Shown here piece after piece: positions 1-7,563 of a stretch of DNA of 64,000 nucleotides. Position 1 is the stretch's first letter. Every line of letters starts with the position of its first letter. The position numbers and the translations under genes are program-made. Source of the DNA: a virus. The DNA lies in IMG/VR virus record IMGVR_UViG_3300024239_000161, positions 25,330 through 89,329 of that record; one strand, 5' to 3'. The notes beneath the pieces are model-generated. The model worked only from the letters and a program-made list of their open reading frames with translations. It was not told where the DNA came from and made no database searches.

Positions 1-66
1 CTGAAATGGGATGCCATTCGTCTTAACTTTATGAAGAAAACTTCCCGAGCAAAACTGCCTCTATGA
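1..66 (+). CDS. 3' end of an unidentified gene (partial)
   Basis: The first 66 bases read openly in frame 1 and end in TGA at 64-66, overlapping the gp59 start as ATGA. The visible tail is 21 residues and basic, with KKTSRAK near the end. Too little remains to name it. The start-stop overlap suggests it is cotranslated with gp59. Confidence 0.6.
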   Translation: MKWDAIRLNFMKKTSRAKLPL

Positions 67-659
67 TTGTGACTCCTTTTGAAACTTATCAACATTATTT
101 GTCACTTAAAAATCATTTCACAAATCCAAAATACGACTTCTTTAAATACGGTGCGAAGACCCGTGCCAGTGTAACTTCTTTCAATAAAAGAAAGGACAAA
201 TACTGGTTTGAAAAAACTTCGCGTAAGTATGATGACAAAGAAGTCGTAAATTTTCTTGTATCAAACTTTGTATCTGCAGACAACCCACAAAACTTATGGA
301 TTGGAGAAATTATAAATTCTGGCGAAAGAACATACGCAGAATGGATGCGGAGACAACAGAGTTTGACTTACTTATTCAAAGAGCAAAGCAACGAATTGCT
401 CTCGGAGAACAAATTAGAGGATGTTTTCAATTGTTCCAAAGGACACCCAATCATCCTCAAAAAGTTTCTAAGCGGGCAATTGTCGCTAGAAACCTTAACA
501 ATATACGAAAAAATATTTGGTTTCTCAAAAACTTTTGATAAAAAACTTGACGACCCTGTGTGGGAAACCGTAAGTTTGAAAATAAAAAAATACACTCCAT
601 TCATAAATACTGACATATTCCAGTTTAAGAAAATTTTACGGGACATTATAAATGAGTAA
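63..659 (+). CDS. 59: gp59, loader of the replicative DNA helicase
   Basis: The 198-residue product aligns by eye with T4 gp59, which loads the gp41 helicase onto gp32-coated single-stranded DNA at forks and recombination intermediates. Shared blocks are KYDFFKYGAKTR, then KRKDKYWFEKTSRKY, then VVNFLVSNFVSADN; T4 has KYDVIKY, KRRDKYFFQKLSEKY and ALIFISNLVAN at the same places. Length is close to the T4 protein (about 217 aa). The ATG at 63 overlaps the previous stop, and the gene overlaps gp33 by 8 bases. The 59-33-32 cluster is also grouped in T4. Confidence 0.9.
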   Translation: MIVTPFETYQHYLSLKNHFTNPKYDFFKYGAKTRASVTSFNKRKDKYWFEKTSRKYDDKEVVNFLVSNFVSADNPQNLWIGEIINSGERTYAEWMRRQQSLTYLFKEQSNELLSENKLEDVFNCSKGHPIILKKFLSGQLSLETLTIYEKIFGFSKTFDKKLDDPVWETVSLKIKKYTPFINTDIFQFKKILRDIINE

Positions 660-984
660 CTTTTTTGACTCCGATATTATTCAAGATGAACTGAAAGAAA
701 TCAATCAGTTACAAGAAAGTATCTACGGAAGTCTTTTGACTTTTGGTATGATGGACCGTGAAACCAAACTGGAGCATATTGAAAAACTTGAATCCTTGCT
801 AGAAAAGCAAAGAGTGATGTATACTAGGTTGTCCCTTTCAGACGACCCTAAAGCGGTTGAGATGAAAGATAACCTACGCAAATCAGTCGCACTGATGGGT
901 TTCCCACCAGAGACTGATATGCAAATCTTATTCAATAGTATGACCAAGACTATCCAATCCCTCAAACAATACATTGACGGTTGA
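652..984 (+). CDS. 33: gp33, late-transcription co-activator (DUF1825-like)
   Basis: This 110-residue acidic, helical protein sits between gp59 and gp32, the T4 position of gp33, the co-activator bridging host RNA polymerase and the sliding clamp at late promoters. Its start FFDSDIIQDELKEINQLQ and the block GMMDRETKLEHIEKLESLLE resemble the cyanobacterial DUF1825 family as I recall it. The assignment rests on position plus this resemblance. T4-type late promoters (TATAAATA) occur throughout the window, so the phage needs such a factor. The end of the gene overlaps the promoter of gp32. Confidence 0.75.
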   Translation: MSNFFDSDIIQDELKEINQLQESIYGSLLTFGMMDRETKLEHIEKLESLLEKQRVMYTRLSLSDDPKAVEMKDNLRKSVALMGFPPETDMQILFNSMTKTIQSLKQYIDG

Positions 985-1002
985 GGGAATCCCTGTTATA
1001 CT
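974..1002 (+). promoter_or_regulatory. sigma70-type promoter for gp32
   Basis: TTGACG at 974-979, a 17-base spacer, then TATACT at 997-1002. The -35 box lies inside the last codons of gp33. It would start transcription about 35 bases upstream of the gp32 ATG, allowing high gp32 expression apart from gp59 and gp33. Confidence 0.7.
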
Positions 1003-1044
1003 ATCCGAGTAATCCCCCGAATCCAATTTATCCGAGGTATCCAA

Positions 1045-1977
1045 ATGGGTTTTTCCGACCTTAAAAAACAATCTAAACTTGGTTCTCTCACCGCAAAACT
1101 GGTGAAAGAAGTAGAAAAAATGAATACTATTGGAAGTCCTTCCGATGATCGTCTGTGGAAAATGGACGTAGATAAAAGCGGTAATGGATATGCCGTAATC
1201 CGTTTTCTGCCTGCCCCTGATGGTGAAGACATTCCTTTTGTGAAGGTTTATAGTCACGCATTCCAAGGTCCTGGTGGTTGGTTGATTGACACCTGCCTGA
1301 CGACTATGAATCAAAAGTGCCCTGTATGTGAGCACAACTCTGGTCTCTGGAATAACGGCACTGATGCTGGTAAAGAGGTTGCACGTAAGCAGAAGCGCAA
1401 ACTGACTTATGTTTCCAACATCTATGTGGTAAAAGATCCTGCCAATCCTGAAAATGAAGGTAAAGTCTTCCTCTTCAAGTATGGTAAGAAGATCTTTGAC
1501 AAACTGACTGCTGCAATGCAACCTGAGTTTGAAGATGAAGAAGCAATCGATCCGTTTGACTTCTGGCAAGGCGCCAACTTCAAACTGAAGGCAAAGAATG
1601 TTGCTGGTTATCGTAACTATGATTCCAGTGAGTTTGCTCCTCAGAGTGCTTTGCTGGATGATGATGATGCTCTGGAAGCAATCTGGAAGAAGCAGTATTC
1701 TCTTGCTGAATTTGTTTCTCCCGATCAATTCAAGACTTATGAAGAACTGAAAGCACGTCTTCATTCTGTGCTTGGATCGAAAGCAAATGTGCGTCTTGAT
1801 GTCGAAGAAGGTGAAGAGGAAGAATATACTCGTGGGTCTTCCCGTGAGTTGACTGATGACCTTCGTGAGGAAATCAGCAATCTGAAACCAACTCGCCGCG
1901 CTGCTGCTCCTGCGGCAGAAGAAGATGAGGACGATGATGCGCTTTCGTATTTCGCAAAATTAGCATCTGATGATTGA
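1045..1977 (+). CDS. 32: gp32, single-stranded DNA-binding protein
   Basis: The 310-residue protein has the T4 gp32 layout. There is a basic N-terminal segment, an OB-fold core with a zinc site, and a very acidic C-terminal tail (EEDEDDDALSYFAKLASDD) that in T4 recruits replication partners. Zinc ligands are predicted at H71, C84, C92 and C95 (CPVC); T4 uses H64, C77, C87 and C90, so His-to-first-Cys spacing is the same. It coats ssDNA during replication, recombination and repair. A dedicated promoter overlaps the end of gp33. GC content is higher than in the adjacent endonuclease gene. A late promoter lies directly after its stop codon. Confidence 0.95.
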   Translation: MGFSDLKKQSKLGSLTAKLVKEVEKMNTIGSPSDDRLWKMDVDKSGNGYAVIRFLPAPDGEDIPFVKVYSHAFQGPGGWLIDTCLTTMNQKCPVCEHNSGLWNNGTDAGKEVARKQKRKLTYVSNIYVVKDPANPENEGKVFLFKYGKKIFDKLTAAMQPEFEDEEAIDPFDFWQGANFKLKAKNVAGYRNYDSSEFAPQSALLDDDDALEAIWKKQYSLAEFVSPDQFKTYEELKARLHSVLGSKANVRLDVEEGEEEEYTRGSSRELTDDLREEISNLKPTRRAAAPAAEEDEDDDALSYFAKLASDD

Positions 1978-1980
1978 TGT

Positions 1981-2080
1981 CTAAATACTAATGCTCTAAC
2001 AAGGTCGCACTTTTAGAGAAGGGTGGAGAAATCCACCCTATTTTATTATAAATACTATTGCGACCTTAATTTAGAAGCAG
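1981..2080 (+). promoter_or_regulatory. Late-switch cassette 1 upstream of GIY-YIG gene
   Basis: In order: outer late promoter CTAAATAC (1981-1988); left arm AAGGTCGCA (2001-2009); hairpin GGGTGG/CCACCC (2021-2038) followed by a T-rich run; inner late promoter TATAAATA (2047-2054); right arm TGCGACCTT (2059-2067), the exact reverse complement of the left arm; then the endonuclease ATG at 2081. RNA started at the inner promoter lacks the left arm. Read-through RNA could fold the two arms together just upstream of the start codon. Six more nuclease genes here carry related versions. Confidence 0.75.
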
Positions 2081-2752
2081 ATGGACTATTATACTTACGC
2101 ATATTTGCGTGAAGATGGGACACCCTATTATATTGGTAAGGGAAAGGGTAGAAGAGCATTTTTAAAACACGGAAGTTTTTATCCACCATCAAAGGAAAGA
2201 ATTTTATTTTTAAAAAGAAATCTTACAGAGGAACAAGCATTTAATCACGAAATCTATATGATTGCTGTGTTTGGCAGAAAAGATCTAGGAACTGGAATTC
2301 TTCATAATAAAACTAATGGTGGGGATGGATGTTCTGGAAAAATAATGACTGAAAAGGATATTGAAAATAGAAGAAAAGCAAGACTTGGAAAACCTTTATC
2401 AGAATCTCATAAAAGAAAAATTGCAGAAGCAAATAGAGGAACTCCAAAGACTATTACTGAAAAAAGAAGACAGTCAGATATAGAAAAAGGTTTAAGAGCA
2501 AGAGGAAAATTAGTTGGAGATAAAAATCCAACTAAAAGACCAGAAGTTAGGAAAAAAATAAGTGATTCTTGTAAGGGAAGAAAACCTTGGAATAAGGGTA
2601 TTCAAAATTCAGATATAATGGGAGGTAAAAATCCAAGAGCGAGAAAACTATGCTATAATGGCGTAGTATATGATTGCATAAAAGATGCTGTAAAAATGAC
2701 TGGTAGATCAAAATATTATATTTACAAGTATAGTGTTTTTTATGAAAAGTGA
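2081..2752 (+). CDS. GIY-YIG homing endonuclease with NUMOD3 repeats
   Basis: The 223-residue protein opens with a GIY-YIG domain: YTYAYLREDGTPYYIGKGKGRR gives the two tyrosine strands and the catalytic arginine region, and NHEIYMI carries the conserved glutamate. From about residue 95 come DNA-binding NUMOD3-like units such as GKPLSESHKRKIAEANRG. It is a free-standing mobile endonuclease lying between gp32 and the gp53 cluster. Codon usage is AT-rich compared with gp32. Its end overlaps the Mom-like gene. Close relatives lie at 7564-8193 (minus) and 61949-62686. Confidence 0.9.
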   Translation: MDYYTYAYLREDGTPYYIGKGKGRRAFLKHGSFYPPSKERILFLKRNLTEEQAFNHEIYMIAVFGRKDLGTGILHNKTNGGDGCSGKIMTEKDIENRRKARLGKPLSESHKRKIAEANRGTPKTITEKRRQSDIEKGLRARGKLVGDKNPTKRPEVRKKISDSCKGRKPWNKGIQNSDIMGGKNPRARKLCYNGVVYDCIKDAVKMTGRSKYYIYKYSVFYEK

Positions 2753-3335
2753 TTATTATATTCAAAGGGTTCCCAAATCAGAAATAAAAGAATTATTGTA
2801 TAATTACCATTATCTAAAAGACATATCAAAAGATTTCAAAAGTGGATATAATTATTCTTTATATAAAAAATCTTTTACAGATGTGTTAAATATTGGAGGT
2901 CCTGTTGGGGTCTGTATTTTCACTGGACTTCCTGTTCCTGAAATCGCAAAAGGTGCCTTTGGATTAGAGAGAAATGAACAACAAGGATTATTCGAACTTT
3001 CACGACTCTGCATTCATCCACAAACTCAACAGAGCGAGTATAATATCACTTCTTGGTTTGTTTCAAAAGCGATTAGACAGTTACGAAAAGATACTGAAGT
3101 TAAGGCAATTATCTCTTACGCTGATAGTGATTTTCATTCTGGCACAATCTATCGCGCTTGTAACTTTAAGTATATGGGTCTCACAGATCCAAAAAAAGAT
3201 TTCTACTATTCAGACGGAACTAAGCACTCTCGTGGAAAAGTAAAAGGTGCTGAGGGAGAATGGAAAGAACGCTCCCGCAAGCACCGTTATGTGATAGTTT
3301 TTGATAAGAATCTAGAATTAAAATGGAATAGTTGA
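2745..3335 (+). CDS. mom-like: Mom-like DNA modification protein (GNAT fold)
   Basis: About 196 residues resembling phage Mu Mom, which converts adenine to a carbamoylmethyl form that protects phage DNA from restriction. Supporting blocks are LFELSRLCIHPQ, then NITSWFVSKAIRQLRK, then ISYADSDFHSGTIYRACNFKY, the pattern of Mom-family acyltransferase-like proteins. ATG 2745 overlaps the GIY-YIG stop by 8 bases; an in-frame ATG at 2733 is an alternative. Coupling to the endonuclease implies transcription from the late promoter upstream of it. Activity is not shown by sequence. Confidence 0.7.
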   Translation, partial: KSDYYIQRVPKSEIKELLYNYHYLKDISKDFKSGYNYSLYKKSFTDVLNIGGPVGVCIFTGLPVPEIAKGAFGLERNEQQGLFELSRLCIHPQTQQSEYNITSWFVSKAIRQLRKDTEVKAIISYADSDFHSGTIYRACNFKYMGLTDPKKDFYYSDGTKHSRGKVKGAEGEWKERSRKHRYVIVFDKNLELKWNS

Positions 3336-4010
3336 TTTAGTATTCTCAGTTTTAATTAGAGTATCATTTACATACTGCGATGACCTATCATAAATCATCG
3401 CTTTTCTTGTGTCATTAATAACTTGCTGTAGGTATCTTGGTTTTAATACATAGATACCTCTCTTATCATTATTCTTTCTCACTTCATACTCATAATTACT
3501 CACTCCTACTATAGGATCTGGAATACGAATCACATCATCTCCTAATCTTGTTGCATCATTTGTATAAAGAGTGCCATCATCATAGTAAGAAACCTTAAAG
3601 TCTGCATCTACAACTTGACCAGCAGGAAGAATTAATCTATCTTCTGAGTCTCTGACTTCTGTAGTTTCGTAATGATGAATCGCATTCAAATTATTTCCAT
3701 AAATTGACTCTGCATAATCATAAACTTGCTTATCGGAAAGTGGCCATTGGTCTCTGAGTCTTGTGATTCCTGCAGATACGATGACTACCCAATCATATTG
3801 AGTGCTACCATAAAGTTCTTGAGCAACTAATTCTGGTCTAGACCCATCTGGAATTTGATATTTGTCAAAGACAGTAAAAACATTTTGTAAGTCATCACGC
3901 AGTTTGACTCTACGGAAAAGATTCTTGACAATCAAATACTGATCAGATGAATTAGAATCTGATAGGAATGACTGATATTCTAAGTTGGGTAGTTCTCTGA
4001 AGTAAGTCAT
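3318..4010 (-). CDS. 53: gp53, baseplate wedge subunit
   Basis: The 230-residue protein matches the T4 gp53 family. An N-terminal region has MTYFRELPNLEYQSF and FRRVKLRDDLQNVFTVFDKYQI, followed by PELVAQELYGSTQYDWVVIV, the LysM-like part that in T4 helps close the wedges around the hub. It lies last in a minus-strand set gp4, unknown, gp48, gp53, sharing one base with gp48 (4010). Expression is expected late from the promoter at 5782-5789. It converges on the Mom-like gene with an 18-base overlap. Confidence 0.85.
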   Translation of the reverse strand: MTYFRELPNLEYQSFLSDSNSSDQYLIVKNLFRRVKLRDDLQNVFTVFDKYQIPDGSRPELVAQELYGSTQYDWVVIVSAGITRLRDQWPLSDKQVYDYAESIYGNNLNAIHHYETTEVRDSEDRLILPAGQVVDADFKVSYYDDGTLYTNDATRLGDDVIRIPDPIVGVSNYEYEVRKNNDKRGIYVLKPRYLQQVINDTRKAMIYDRSSQYVNDTLIKTENTKSTIPF

Positions 4011-4921
4011 TAGTATCCGACTCCTGTTGCTCCTTCTGTGCTGTTGTAATCTTCCGCGTAAATTGGAGTCAATTCTTGGAATTGTAAGGTCAACTGCATA
4101 TGAACGGGTGTGCCGTCAGAATAAGTTGCATAGGTATTAGAACCTGTAAAGTTTAATCCCAAATTTTGAAGGGCACATATTTTGTACTTATTTAGATATG
4201 GGTGGGGTTTTCCACCACTCATATATTGAATTTTAAAAACACTTGGGGCAGTTAAGAATAATCCTCCTGCAGCACCTGATGTAGTTCCTTTTCTTGGTGA
4301 CATTTCCTTTTTTAAGAAATATGCCAAATCTTTAATTACTCTTCCCTCATCAGCATCTCTTGGTGATAAATCAAATGCTAAAGAAAAAGGCTCTCTCAAG
4401 CTTACTCCTCTAAAAAGTAACTCAATATTTTCATTAATCACTGCTCCAGTATCTCTTGATAGAAGTTCTCCAAATAAGTTTGGATCGGTTCCAAGTAACT
4501 GCTCAACTGCTTTCGTTGCAAAAAAATCTTGAATTGCTTTTTGTCCCAATCCAGTCTGTGCCGAAGATGTTACTTTTTTAATAAAAGCAGATACTCCTTG
4601 ACCAAAACCTTGAAATGAATTTCCCGCTTTTATTGTTTCCTGTGCAACGCCTACCCCAGCAGCTATTATACCACTCATACCACCAGAACCCCATCCTGCA
4701 GATTGTGAATTGACTGGTAAAGATTGTGGAATTGGAAGAATAACACTACCTCGTATATCTTTTTGACCTATAGATTGATAATATGTATCTGAAGTTGGTA
4801 CTACAAAATTGGTAGAACTTAATTGCCCAACACCTGGAGGGCGATATTCATAAGCATCAATTTTCACATAGTCGGTATTATTTTCTAATCTTTTTTGTGG
4901 ATACCTGAATGTGGGTGCCAT
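4010..4921 (-). CDS. 48: gp48, baseplate tail-tube cap
   Basis: The 303-residue protein begins MAPTFRYPQKRLENNTDY and carries EPFSLAFDLSPRDADEGRVIKD followed by a C-terminal strand-rich tail-tube-like part (HPYLNKYKICALQNLGLNFTG, MQLTLQFQELTPIY). These are the landmarks I associate with T4-family gp48, which caps the baseplate hub and starts tube polymerisation with gp54. Its neighbours gp53 and gp4 and the divergent gp54-like gene support the call. The stop overlaps the gp53 start. Confidence 0.85.
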   Translation of the reverse strand: MAPTFRYPQKRLENNTDYVKIDAYEYRPPGVGQLSSTNFVVPTSDTYYQSIGQKDIRGSVILPIPQSLPVNSQSAGWGSGGMSGIIAAGVGVAQETIKAGNSFQGFGQGVSAFIKKVTSSAQTGLGQKAIQDFFATKAVEQLLGTDPNLFGELLSRDTGAVINENIELLFRGVSLREPFSLAFDLSPRDADEGRVIKDLAYFLKKEMSPRKGTTSGAAGGLFLTAPSVFKIQYMSGGKPHPYLNKYKICALQNLGLNFTGSNTYATYSDGTPVHMQLTLQFQELTPIYAEDYNSTEGATGVGY

Positions 4922-4936
4922 TTATTTTTTTTTGAA

Positions 4937-5311
4937 CTATTTAGTCCTGACATTGCCGAAAGATAATCTTTTTAAGTCTTCAATTTCGGATGGATAAATT
5001 TCATATAACTTACCCGCGATTTCATCCCAAGTATACTGTCTATCTTTCCCCCAATGATAATTTAATCCAGTAAATCCCCAGTTATAAACTTTTTTCACAT
5101 AGACAAAAGGATTTTGGTCATAATTTATGTTTGGAGTTTTTGCATTGTAAACAAAAACATAATACTTTCCTGCTACTGGAGGTAATGGAGATTCAGTCAA
5201 TACATTCATAATTTCAATCATTGTATCATCAGCATCTTCAGTACCAATAAACTTTTTTACAAGACCAGCAAGGCGACTTCTTTGTCTTTGTTGAAGAGTT
5301 TTTCTTGGCAT
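4937..5311 (-). CDS. Conserved-looking protein between gp4 and gp48, function unknown
   Basis: A 124-residue protein with a basic start (MPRKTLQQRQRSRL) and the segment GKYYVFVYNAKTPNINYDQNPFV, then YHWGKDRQYTWDEI and EIEDLKRLSFG. I recall similar proteins at this place in marine T4-like phages but know no function. It shares one base with gp4 and sits 15 bases from gp48, so it is probably translated with them late in infection. A virion or assembly role is an inference from position only. Confidence 0.7.
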   Translation of the reverse strand: MPRKTLQQRQRSRLAGLVKKFIGTEDADDTMIEIMNVLTESPLPPVAGKYYVFVYNAKTPNINYDQNPFVYVKKVYNWGFTGLNYHWGKDRQYTWDEIAGKLYEIYPSEIEDLKRLSFGNVRTK

Positions 5312-5748
5312 TACTTAATCCCTAACTCGTGCTCGGTGATTACTTTAAACTCATAACCTCTATCAGCACACCATTCTCTTGCTGCTTCCCACTTTGATTG
5401 ATTTTTAGCATACTCATAGACCTCAGCAATATATTTTTGTGTTTGCCTCTTTGGTTTAGTAGGAGGGACAGTTTGCTTCGATGGTTTAATCTCAATCATA
5501 TATTTTTTGATGCTTCCATCAGACTCTTTAACCTTGATAAGAAAGTCTGGAAAGTATCTGTGAATTCTCCCATCTAAAGGTGATCGATAAGGGATACATT
5601 TTTCCTCAGATGACCATTCAATTATTTTTTCGTTGGTGTCGCAATATACACAAAACTTTCTTTCCCACAATGATCTATAGATGATATTAGTTGGGTCACC
5701 ATTATATTTTTCTGGATATGATGGTTTATATTTACCTTTATATGACAT
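5311..5748 (-). CDS. 4: gp4, head completion protein
   Basis: The 145 residues closely follow T4 gp4 (also called gp50/65): GDPTNIIYRSLWERKFC, SSEEKCIPYRSPLDGR, HRYFPDFLIK, MIEIKPSKQT and AREWCADRGYEF all have near-identical counterparts in T4. The fold is TnsA/endonuclease-like, with D (FPDF) and E-x-K (IEIK) in the catalytic pattern. In T4 it is needed to finish DNA-filled heads before tail joining. It is the first gene of the minus-strand baseplate set, just inside the divergent late promoters. Confidence 0.93.
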   Translation of the reverse strand: MSYKGKYKPSYPEKYNGDPTNIIYRSLWERKFCVYCDTNEKIIEWSSEEKCIPYRSPLDGRIHRYFPDFLIKVKESDGSIKKYMIEIKPSKQTVPPTKPKRQTQKYIAEVYEYAKNQSKWEAAREWCADRGYEFKVITEHELGIK

Positions 5749-5789
5749 CTAAATACTTAATAATATAAACAGTCGTATAAGGTATTTAG
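5749..5789. promoter_or_regulatory. Divergent pair of late promoters
   Basis: CTAAATAC at 5749-5756 reads on the + strand toward the gp54-like gene. GTATTTAG at 5782-5789 is the same box on the minus strand, reading toward gp4. The two 8-base boxes are exact reverse complements 25 bases apart and face each other across the intergenic region, so each transcript would cross the other's promoter. Confidence 0.65.
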
Positions 5790-5790
5790 A

Positions 5791-6636
5791 GTGGCAACAC
5801 CCCGCAGAATATCTGATATTAAGCCATTGATGACCAATCTGGCACAAACTTCTCACTATGAGGTGAAGTTTGGTACTCTGCCACCACAGTTAATGTCATA
5901 TCTCCGTAATAAAGGTATTAACTCTAGATTTATTGCTGAAAGTGCAGGTCTTCTCTGCTATTCTGCTGTTCTTCCAACAACTACATTAGGTTCTTTCACG
6001 GTTGATGGAAACTTTATGGGTGTTCAGGAGAAGTTTGCAAACTCTAGAATTTATTCAGAAATCACTCTAGATTTTTATGTTGATAGTGATTATCAAATGC
6101 TTAATTTCTTAGAGTGTTGGATGGAATTCATTGCAAGTGGATCTTTTTATCGTAATCCTAATACACCTCTTACTGGAGAAAATCCTCCAATCAACCAAAA
6201 TGTAGATGGGTATTTTGTAAGGATGCAATATCCCAAATATTACAAAGCAGATGCTGTATCCATTGTTAAGTTTGATAGAGATTATAGAAGAGAGATTGAA
6301 TACAACTTCAGAGGACTATTTCCTCTGAATATAAGTTCTATTCCAGTTTCTTACATGGCATCCGATGTTATGAAAGTGTCTGCTTCTTTCCAGTATGACA
6401 GATACATTGTTGGAAAGGCAAATTCATTCAATATCTTTAATGGAAACAACAATAATCTTAATCCTCTACAACCACAAAATACACCATCCGCTCCACAGTC
6501 TGCAGAAGATGTTTACAGAGCATCTCAGGAAACTTTCACCTTTGGCACGCAAACTAATCAAACAATTCAGACTGCATCAGAATCTTTATCAGCAAATCCA
6601 TTATCTACGCAAGCAAACCCCGAAACTCTCTTCTAA
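5791..6636 (+). CDS. 54: gp54-like baseplate tail-tube initiator
   Basis: A 281-residue protein starting with GTG. It has a tail-tube-type core: ANSRIYSEITLDFYVDSDYQMLNFLECW, a central insertion, then FRGLFPLNISSIPVSYMASD and VSASFQYDRY. This follows the order of T4 gp54 (strand with FRMDSEACNYRAMQDW, then FTGCIPISVSAPELSYDG), and gp54 acts with gp48 next door. The last 70 residues are low-complexity, rich in N, Q and P. A gp19-like tube protein is the main alternative, but the gp48 neighbourhood favours gp54. Confidence 0.65.
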   Translation: MATPRRISDIKPLMTNLAQTSHYEVKFGTLPPQLMSYLRNKGINSRFIAESAGLLCYSAVLPTTTLGSFTVDGNFMGVQEKFANSRIYSEITLDFYVDSDYQMLNFLECWMEFIASGSFYRNPNTPLTGENPPINQNVDGYFVRMQYPKYYKADAVSIVKFDRDYRREIEYNFRGLFPLNISSIPVSYMASDVMKVSASFQYDRYIVGKANSFNIFNGNNNNLNPLQPQNTPSAPQSAEDVYRASQETFTFGTQTNQTIQTASESLSANPLSTQANPETLF

Positions 6637-6640
6637 ATAA
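6633..6640 (+). promoter_or_regulatory. Late promoter CTAAATAA
   Basis: The box overlaps the stop codon of the gp54-like gene and lies 27 bases before the gp26-like start. Confidence 0.5.
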
Positions 6641-6666
6641 TTTTAACTGAAATTCTATAGGTCATT

Positions 6667-7386
6667 ATGCCTTTACCAAAAATATCTACACCAACATATG
6701 AGTTGGAAATTCCTTCACTGAAAAAGAGCATTAAGTATCGTCCATTTCTTGTGAAGGAGGAGAAAATTCTAATTATTGCGATGGAAAGTGAAGATCCAAA
6801 GCAAATTGCCGAAGCTGTTAAGAATGTAATTGGAAATTGTATTATCAGTCGTGGAATCAAGGTTGAGAAACTTGCAACCTTTGATATTGAATATTTGTTT
6901 CTGAATATTCGAGGAAAATCTGTTGGAGAGTCGGTTGATATTTTAATTACCTGCCCTGATGATGGCACTACACAAGTTCCTATGAGTATCAACTTAGACG
7001 ATATTCAAGTTGAATTTGATAAGGAGCATTCGAGAGATATTAAACTTGATGATAATCTAACTCTGAGAATGAGATATCCATCAATGCAAGAGTTTGTGAA
7101 GAGTAACTTTGTAGTTGGAGAAGAGATTTCTGTTGATGACACTTTTGATATGATTATTTCTTGTATTGAGCAGATTTATAGTGAAGAAGAATCTTGGGCA
7201 GCATCAGATTCGACTAAAAAAGAATTGAAAGAATTTCTTGAGCAACTCACTTCTCAACAATTCAAAGACATTGAAAAGTTTTTTGAAACAATGCCAAAAC
7301 TTTCTCATACAATTAAAGTGAAGAATCCAAATACTGGAGTTGAAAGTGAAGTTGTCTTGGAGGGTCTAACAAGTTTTTTCGCCTAG
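6667..7386 (+). CDS. 26: gp26-like baseplate hub protein / tail assembly chaperone
   Basis: A 239-residue protein opening MPLPKISTPTYELEIPS and KYRPFLVKEEKILIIAMESED, the signature of the T4_baseplate family (T4 gp26). T4 gp26 acts in hub assembly together with gp51. The reading frame ends at TAG 7384, three codons after the run AGT TTT TTC. That run matches a -1 slippery site, and the -1 frame stays open into the next ORF. The pair therefore resembles the G/GT tail-assembly chaperones of long-tailed phages. Confidence 0.8.
   Translation: MPLPKISTPTYELEIPSLKKSIKYRPFLVKEEKILIIAMESEDPKQIAEAVKNVIGNCIISRGIKVEKLATFDIEYLFLNIRGKSVGESVDILITCPDDGTTQVPMSINLDDIQVEFDKEHSRDIKLDDNLTLRMRYPSMQEFVKSNFVVGEEISVDDTFDMIISCIEQIYSEEESWAASDSTKKELKEFLEQLTSQQFKDIEKFFETMPKLSHTIKVKNPNTGVESEVVLEGLTSFFA
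7374..7380 (+). other. Predicted -1 ribosomal frameshift site T TTT TTC
   Basis: In the zero frame the codons are AGT TTT TTC GCC TAG. The heptamer T TTT TTC (7374-7380) lets both Phe tRNAs re-pair after slipping back one base. The new frame reads TTT TTT CGC CTA GCG ATG ATG and continues to TAA at 7560, giving a fusion about 60 residues longer than the gp26-like protein. Confidence 0.6.
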
Positions 7387-7388
7387 CG

Positions 7389-7562
7389 ATGATGCATGAG
7401 GATCTTGCATCATATTACAAGACAAATTTTGCCCTTGTACAACATCATCGATGGTCTTTAACTGAACTAGAAAATCTTATACCTTGGGAAAGGGAAGTTT
7501 ACATTACTCTTCTCCAACAATATATTGAAGAGGAAAACTTAAAAAATAATCAAAATTCTTAA
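7389..7562 (+). CDS. gp51-position small ORF, probable frameshift extension of gp26-like protein
   Basis: The ORF starts ATG ATG at 7389 and encodes 57 residues containing MMHEDLASYYKTNF, then HHRWSLTELENLIPWERE and LLQQYIEEE. It lies in the -1 frame of the upstream gene with no intervening stop after the slippery run, so it could be made alone or as a C-terminal extension. T4 gp51 occupies this map position, but this ORF is much shorter and no sequence match is claimed. The ORF ends 2 bases before the convergent endonuclease stop. Confidence 0.7.
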   Translation: MMHEDLASYYKTNFALVQHHRWSLTELENLIPWEREVYITLLQQYIEEENLKNNQNS

Positions 7563-7563
7563 A

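Noticed and set aside
928-1764. Long antisense ORF opposite gp33 and gp32
   Set aside because: It mirrors well-supported genes on the + strand, has no motifs, ribosome site or promoter.
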